This document shows positions 60,745 through 64,000 of a stretch of DNA of 64,000 nucleotides, in pieces (the stretch's first letter is position 1; each line of letters starts with the position of its first letter). The stretch spans positions 1,054,001-1,118,000 of the forward strand of contig CBDHHN010000004.1 of assembly GCA_965263455.1 (NCBI GenBank), given 5' to 3'. Position numbers and translations under genes: made by a program. The notes below the pieces were generated by a model. That model was not told the DNA's origin. It did no database searches and saw only the letters and a list, made by a program, of their open reading frames with translations. The DNA comes from CADEDH01 sp965263455 (GTDB lineage Bacteria > Actinomycetota > Acidimicrobiia > Acidimicrobiales > SZUA-35).

Positions 60745-62030
60745 GTGAGGGAGGCGATGGCGTCGACCAGGGCGTCGAGGCCCTCGTCGAGTTCGGGCTC
60801 GGTGATGTTGAGCATCGGGGTCAGTCGGATCACGTTGCCGTAGAGCCCGCCCTTGCCCACCAGAAGACCCCGCTCCTTGCAGGCGTCGAGCAATGCGGCG
60901 GTGATGGCGGTGTCGGGTTCCAGGCCGCCCGGGTGCACCATCTCGATGGCCTGCATCAGGCCCCGGCCCCGCAGCTCGGCGATCCAGGGCGTGGCCTCGA
61001 CCACCGGGCCGAGCCGCTCGGCCATGCGTGCCCCCATGGCCTTGGCGTTGCCCTGGAGGTCGTTGTCCCGCACGTAGCGGAGGGTGGCCCGCCCGGCCGC
61101 CGTCGACAGCGGATTGCCGCCGAAGGTGGAGAACGACAGGACCTTGATGGCGTCCATGATCTCGGCCCGGGCCACCACGCCGGCCAGGGTGATGCCGTTG
61201 CCGACGCCCTTGGCGAAGGTGAGCATGTCGGGCACGATCCCGTGGGCCTCGTAGCCCCAGAAGTGCTCGCCGGTGCGGCCCCAGCCGGTCTGGACCTCGT
61301 CGGAGATGAACAGGATCTGCCGGTTGGCCAACTCCTTGTGCATGGCCCCGAAGAAGCCGTCGGGCGGGGTGGCGAACCCGCCCACGCCCTGGATGGGCTC
61401 GGCGATCAGGGCGGCGACGTCACCGGCGGTGGCCATGTCGATGATCTGGACCAGATCGTCGACACAGGCCTGGGTGAAGGCCTCGTCGTCCAGGTCGCGG
61501 AACGGGCTGCGCAACCGGTAGCCGCCGTGGACGAAGTTGACGTTGAGCCCCGACATCGACGCCACCGACCAGGACCGTTGGGCCGTGATGGCCTGGGCCG
61601 TGTAGGAGCGGCCGTGGTAGCTGTTGCGCATGGCCAGGATCTCGTTCGATCCCCGGTGGGCGCACGCCAGCATGAGGGCCGTGTCGTTGGCCTCGGTGCC
61701 GGAGGTGGTGAAGAAGACCTGGGCGTCGGGGATACCCGAGACCTCGGCCACCTCCTCGGCGAAGGCGATCATGGGCTCCGACAGGTACAGCGTCGAGGTG
61801 TGCATGACCTTGGCCGCCTGGGCCTGCACCGCCTCGACCACCTCGGGGAGGCTGTGGCCGACCATGGTGGTGAGCACGCCCCCGAACCAGTCGAGATAGC
61901 GGTTGCCCTCGACGTCCCACACGTAGCTGCCCTCGCCCCGGTCGATCGACAGCGGCTCGGCGTGGAGGGGGGCCACGAAGGAGGGCAACACGGCCCGGTA
62001 GCGGGCCAGCAGGTCGGCGTTGGTGGTCAT
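60741..62030 (-). CDS. Class III aminotransferase, probably acting in pyrimidine catabolism
   Basis: This 429-residue PLP enzyme is of the ornithine/GABA/AGXT2-like class. It shows FTTSGTEANDTALMLACAHRG, EPIQGVGGFATPPDGFF, SDEVQTGWGRTGEHFWGYE and the PLP lysine in LTFAKGVGNGITLAGVV. It lies upstream of and overlaps the dihydropyrimidinase gene, so a role with beta-alanine or 3-aminoisobutyrate, the end products of that pathway, is likely (beta-alanine-pyruvate or 3-aminoisobutyrate aminotransferase). A beta-ureidopropionase is not in the window. A GAGG site lies upstream of the ATG. Confidence 0.9.
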   Translation of the reverse strand: MTTNADLLARYRAVLPSFVAPLHAEPLSIDRGEGSYVWDVEGNRYLDWFGGVLTTMVGHSLPEVVEAVQAQAAKVMHTSTLYLSEPMIAFAEEVAEVSGIPDAQVFFTTSGTEANDTALMLACAHRGSNEILAMRNSYHGRSYTAQAITAQRSWSVASMSGLNVNFVHGGYRLRSPFRDLDDEAFTQACVDDLVQIIDMATAGDVAALIAEPIQGVGGFATPPDGFFGAMHKELANRQILFISDEVQTGWGRTGEHFWGYEAHGIVPDMLTFAKGVGNGITLAGVVARAEIMDAIKVLSFSTFGGNPLSTAAGRATLRYVRDNDLQGNAKAMGARMAERLGPVVEATPWIAELRGRGLMQAIEMVHPGGLEPDTAITAALLDACKERGLLVGKGGLYGNVIRLTPMLNITEPELDEGLDALVDAIASLT

Positions 62031-62117
62031 CGGTGAGGCCTCAGGCGTTCGGTCGAGGGCCCGTGGCTGGGCCGACGGTCCCGGTAGCGGTCCCAACGGA
62101 CCCGGATCTCGTCGATC

Positions 62118-62597
62118 ATGTCCACATCGAGGACTCGGATCAAGTGCCTGGGCGCCCGATGCGGGGCCCGGCGTGGCTTGACCCTACTGTCGATCGGCGA
62201 GCCGATTCGGGCGTCCGCCCGGGTCCGATGGCCGCCGGAGGCCGCGCTGTACCCCACCGAAGCCACCCTGTCGATCGAGGCCTTCAGCGCCCTCCTGGAG
62301 CTGTTGGGCATCGTCCACGACAACCACGCCGCCGACGATCCCGCCCGCACCATGGCCCTGGAGGCCCGGCTCCGGGAGCTGGTGCCCGAGGAGGAGCTCC
62401 GAGCCCTGGACGGCCCCGACCGCACCGTGACGCTGGAGATCGAGGACGCCGCCGCCCTGCTCCACGGCCTGGCCTACACCGAGATGATGAGCGTCGACCT
62501 GCCGTGGTTCGACATGGTCCGCTGGAGCGTCGATTTCGTCACGGCCCAGCTGCGGCCCCTGTGGACCGACGAACAGTGGGCCGCCGTCGGGGCCTGA
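62118..62597 (+). CDS. Unknown soluble protein with helical C-terminus
   Basis: I do not recognise this protein of up to 159 residues. Coding character is clear from about residue 45 (YPTEATLSIEAFSALLELLGIV) to the end, with helices ALEARLRELVPEEELRAL and VRWSVDFVTAQLRPLWTDEQ. The first ~20 residues are basic and may not be coding; an in-frame TTG at about 62178 is another possible start. It is divergent from the aminotransferase gene (87-base gap) and ends 19 bases before the convergent ftsY. Confidence 0.6.
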   Translation: MSTSRTRIKCLGARCGARRGLTLLSIGEPIRASARVRWPPEAALYPTEATLSIEAFSALLELLGIVHDNHAADDPARTMALEARLRELVPEEELRALDGPDRTVTLEIEDAAALLHGLAYTEMMSVDLPWFDMVRWSVDFVTAQLRPLWTDEQWAAVGA

Positions 62598-62615
62598 ACC
62601 CGAGCTGAGCGCGGG

Positions 62616-63788
62616 CTAGTCGAAGAGGGCGTCGACGAACTCGGTCGGCTCGAAGTCGACCAGATCGCCGACCTGCTCGCCCAGGCCGACCAACTTGACC
62701 GGGATGCCCAGTTCGGACTCGATGGCGAACACGATGCCACCCTTGGCCGAGCCGTCGAGCTTGGTCAGCACCACCCCGGTGACCTCCACCGCCTCGGCGA
62801 AGACCTTGGCCTGACTCATCCCGTTCTGGCCCGTGGTGGCGTCGATCACCAGGAGGACCTCGGTGACGTGCCCGGGGTCCTTGGCCGCCACCCGCCGGAC
62901 CTTGGTCAGCTCGTCCATGAGGTTCGACTTCGTCTGGAGACGACCGGCGGTGTCGGCCAGAACCACGTCGCAGTCCCGGGCGGCGGCGGCCTGGACCCCG
63001 TCGAAGATGACCGAGGACGGGTCGCCGCCCTCGTTGCCCCGCACGATCTCGGCCCCCGCCCGTTCGGCCCACATGGTCAGCTGCTCGGCGGCGGCGGCCC
63101 GGAAGGTGTCGCCTGCGGCCATCAGGGGCTTGTGGCCCTCGACCACCAGTCGCTTGCCGACCTTGCCGATGGTGGTCGTCTTGCCCACCCCGTTGACGCC
63201 GACGAACAACCACACGTTGGTTCGACCCTCGTCGAGGGTGAGCGAGCGATCCTTGCCCGCCAGCTCGTCCTGCATCCGCTGCTTGAGCAGACCCAGGACC
63301 TGCTCGCCGTTCTCGGCCCCCGCCTCCTTGGCCGAGGCCCGGACGTCCTCGATGAGGGTCATGGTGGTGGCCACGCCCACGTCGGCCTGGATGAGGGCGT
63401 CCTCCAGCTCCTCCCACTCGTCGTCGCCGATACGGGAGAGCCCGACCAGGCCGCCCAGGTAGCCGGTGAAGGCGGACCGGGCCTTGCCCAGCCGCTCGAA
63501 GAAGCTGGGGCGGACCAGCGGTTCATCGACCGGGGCCGCGACGTCCTGGGCCTCCTCGACCGGGGCCTCGAGCTCCTCGACCGGGGCCTCGACCCGGTCG
63601 ATGACGTCGACGGCCCCGTCGGCCTCCTCGACCGTGGGTGCCTCGGCCACCGCCACCGACCCGGGCTCGTCCCGGTCGACCGGGACCTCGATCTCCAGGT
63701 CCCGGCCCCGGCTGCGAACGGCCACCAGCACGCCGGTGGCCAGCACCACCATGCCTACGACGACGATGAGGATGATCAGCGTTTCCAT
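62616..63788 (-). CDS. ftsY: Signal recognition particle receptor FtsY
   Basis: FtsY is the membrane-bound SRP receptor GTPase and partner of Ffh. The 390-residue protein starts with a membrane helix (METLIILIVVVGMVVLATGVL), then an acidic linker (about 30-90), then the NG domain: LFVGVNGVGKTTTIGKVG, DTAGRLQTKSNLMDEL, TKLDGSAKGGIVFAI and GVGEQ-type end LVGLGEQVGDLVDF. The N-terminal helix is typical of actinobacterial FtsY. TAGGCT ends 8 bases before the ATG. The gene after it, at the window edge, encodes a PDZ protein. Confidence 0.97.
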   Translation of the reverse strand: METLIILIVVVGMVVLATGVLVAVRSRGRDLEIEVPVDRDEPGSVAVAEAPTVEEADGAVDVIDRVEAPVEELEAPVEEAQDVAAPVDEPLVRPSFFERLGKARSAFTGYLGGLVGLSRIGDDEWEELEDALIQADVGVATTMTLIEDVRASAKEAGAENGEQVLGLLKQRMQDELAGKDRSLTLDEGRTNVWLFVGVNGVGKTTTIGKVGKRLVVEGHKPLMAAGDTFRAAAAEQLTMWAERAGAEIVRGNEGGDPSSVIFDGVQAAAARDCDVVLADTAGRLQTKSNLMDELTKVRRVAAKDPGHVTEVLLVIDATTGQNGMSQAKVFAEAVEVTGVVLTKLDGSAKGGIVFAIESELGIPVKLVGLGEQVGDLVDFEPTEFVDALFD

Positions 63789-63796
63789 CGCCGGTC

Positions 63797-63802
63797 AGCC
63801 TA
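63797..63802 (-). promoter_or_regulatory. Leaderless -10 box for ftsY (TAGGCT)
   Basis: TAGGCT on the minus strand ends 8 bases before the ATG at 63788, the same hexamer as at ffh. Confidence 0.5.
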
Positions 63803-63850
63803 TGAGGGCGACGAGCCTCGGCCCACTGTCGACCCGGGGGCCATGTGGGC

Positions 63851-64000
63851 TCAGTTGCGCTGACCGAGCGGCACCTGGACGGTGATCTGCTCCTCGCCCC
63901 GGACGACCTCGAGGGCCACCACGTCACCCGGCTCCCGGGACGCCACCAGGCCGGCCAGTTCCTGAATCTGGGTCACGGGGGCACCGTCGACCGACAGGAC
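63851..64000 (-). CDS. C-terminal end of a PDZ-domain protein, cut by window edge
   Basis: Only the last 49 residues are in the window. VLSVDGAPVTQIQELAGLVA followed by GDVVALEVVRGEEQITVQVP is the end of a PDZ domain as in HtrA/DegP-type trypsin-like proteases, in which one PDZ domain ends the protein. The protease domain would lie beyond 64000. The identity as a serine protease is inferred; any PDZ-ending protein is possible. Confidence 0.55.
   Translation of the reverse strand, partial: VLSVDGAPVTQIQELAGLVASREPGDVVALEVVRGEEQITVQVPLGQRN

Overview
The window is about 70% G+C with very few intergenic gaps (none over 300 bases). Its core gene orders are actinobacterial: rimP-nusA-ylxR-infB-rbfA-truB-ribF, cdsA-dxr-rseP-ispG, whiG-type sigma factor-rpsB-tsf-pyrH-frr, comM-dprA, yraN-DUF2469-rplS-trmD-rimM-KH-rpsP-ffh and ftsY. 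DUF2469, the WhiG-like sigma factor and many leaderless-type promoters fit Actinomycetota, most likely an Acidimicrobiia relative (inference; there is no rRNA in the window).

Layout. 1-9.9 kb: membrane SGNH hydrolase (cut by the left edge), SURF1, a DedA/VTT-like membrane protein, a very large repeat protein of unknown function (4243-8001), an unknown membrane protein and dapB. 9.9-19.0 kb: lipoprotein, pnp, Ser/Thr-rich lipoprotein, PPOX-fold protein, acyltransferase-3, a NarL-type two-component pair, rpsO. 19.1-26.7 kb: enolase-superfamily enzyme, MarR/SRPBCC divergon with a perfect operator palindrome, small PH-like protein, and a four-gene polar amino-acid ABC transporter (AapJQMP type) with two strong hairpins after the binding-protein gene. 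26.8-35.0 kb: ribF, truB, rbfA, DUF503, infB, ylxR, nusA, rimP. 35.6-41.6 kb: MEP-pathway genes ispG and dxr with rseP and a cdsA that has a ~410-residue N-terminal extension. 41.7-49.6 kb: frr, pyrH, tsf, rpsB, a degenerate M23-like lipoprotein, sigma factor, dprA, comM. 49.8-52.1 kb: c-type cytochrome lipoprotein, two small ORFs, an ArsC-family gene with an in-frame TGA exactly at the catalytic cysteine, and an HSL-type hydrolase. 52.2-64 kb: yraN, DUF2469, rplS, trmD, rimM, KH protein, rpsP, ffh, a cupin and two unknown proteins, a dihydropyrimidinase-aminotransferase pair, ftsY and the end of a PDZ protein.

Main discovery candidate. The gene at 50702-51073 reads through TGA at codon 12, where ArsC-family proteins have their catalytic cysteine. 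Arg60, Arg99 and Arg112 match the ArsC arginines, a bacterial-SECIS-like hairpin follows the TGA, and a leaderless promoter precedes the ATG. It is best read as a selenocysteine-containing ArsC-like oxidoreductase that ordinary gene callers would miss or truncate.

Other themes. Many starts sit 6-9 bases after a TANNNT box with no Shine-Dalgarno sequence, suggesting widespread leaderless transcription. The ancestral ribF-rpsO-pnp-dapB neighbourhood is preserved in order but split by inserted accessory blocks. Several housekeeping proteins (NusA, IF2, RpsB, CdsA, PNPase) carry long low-complexity or repeated tails.
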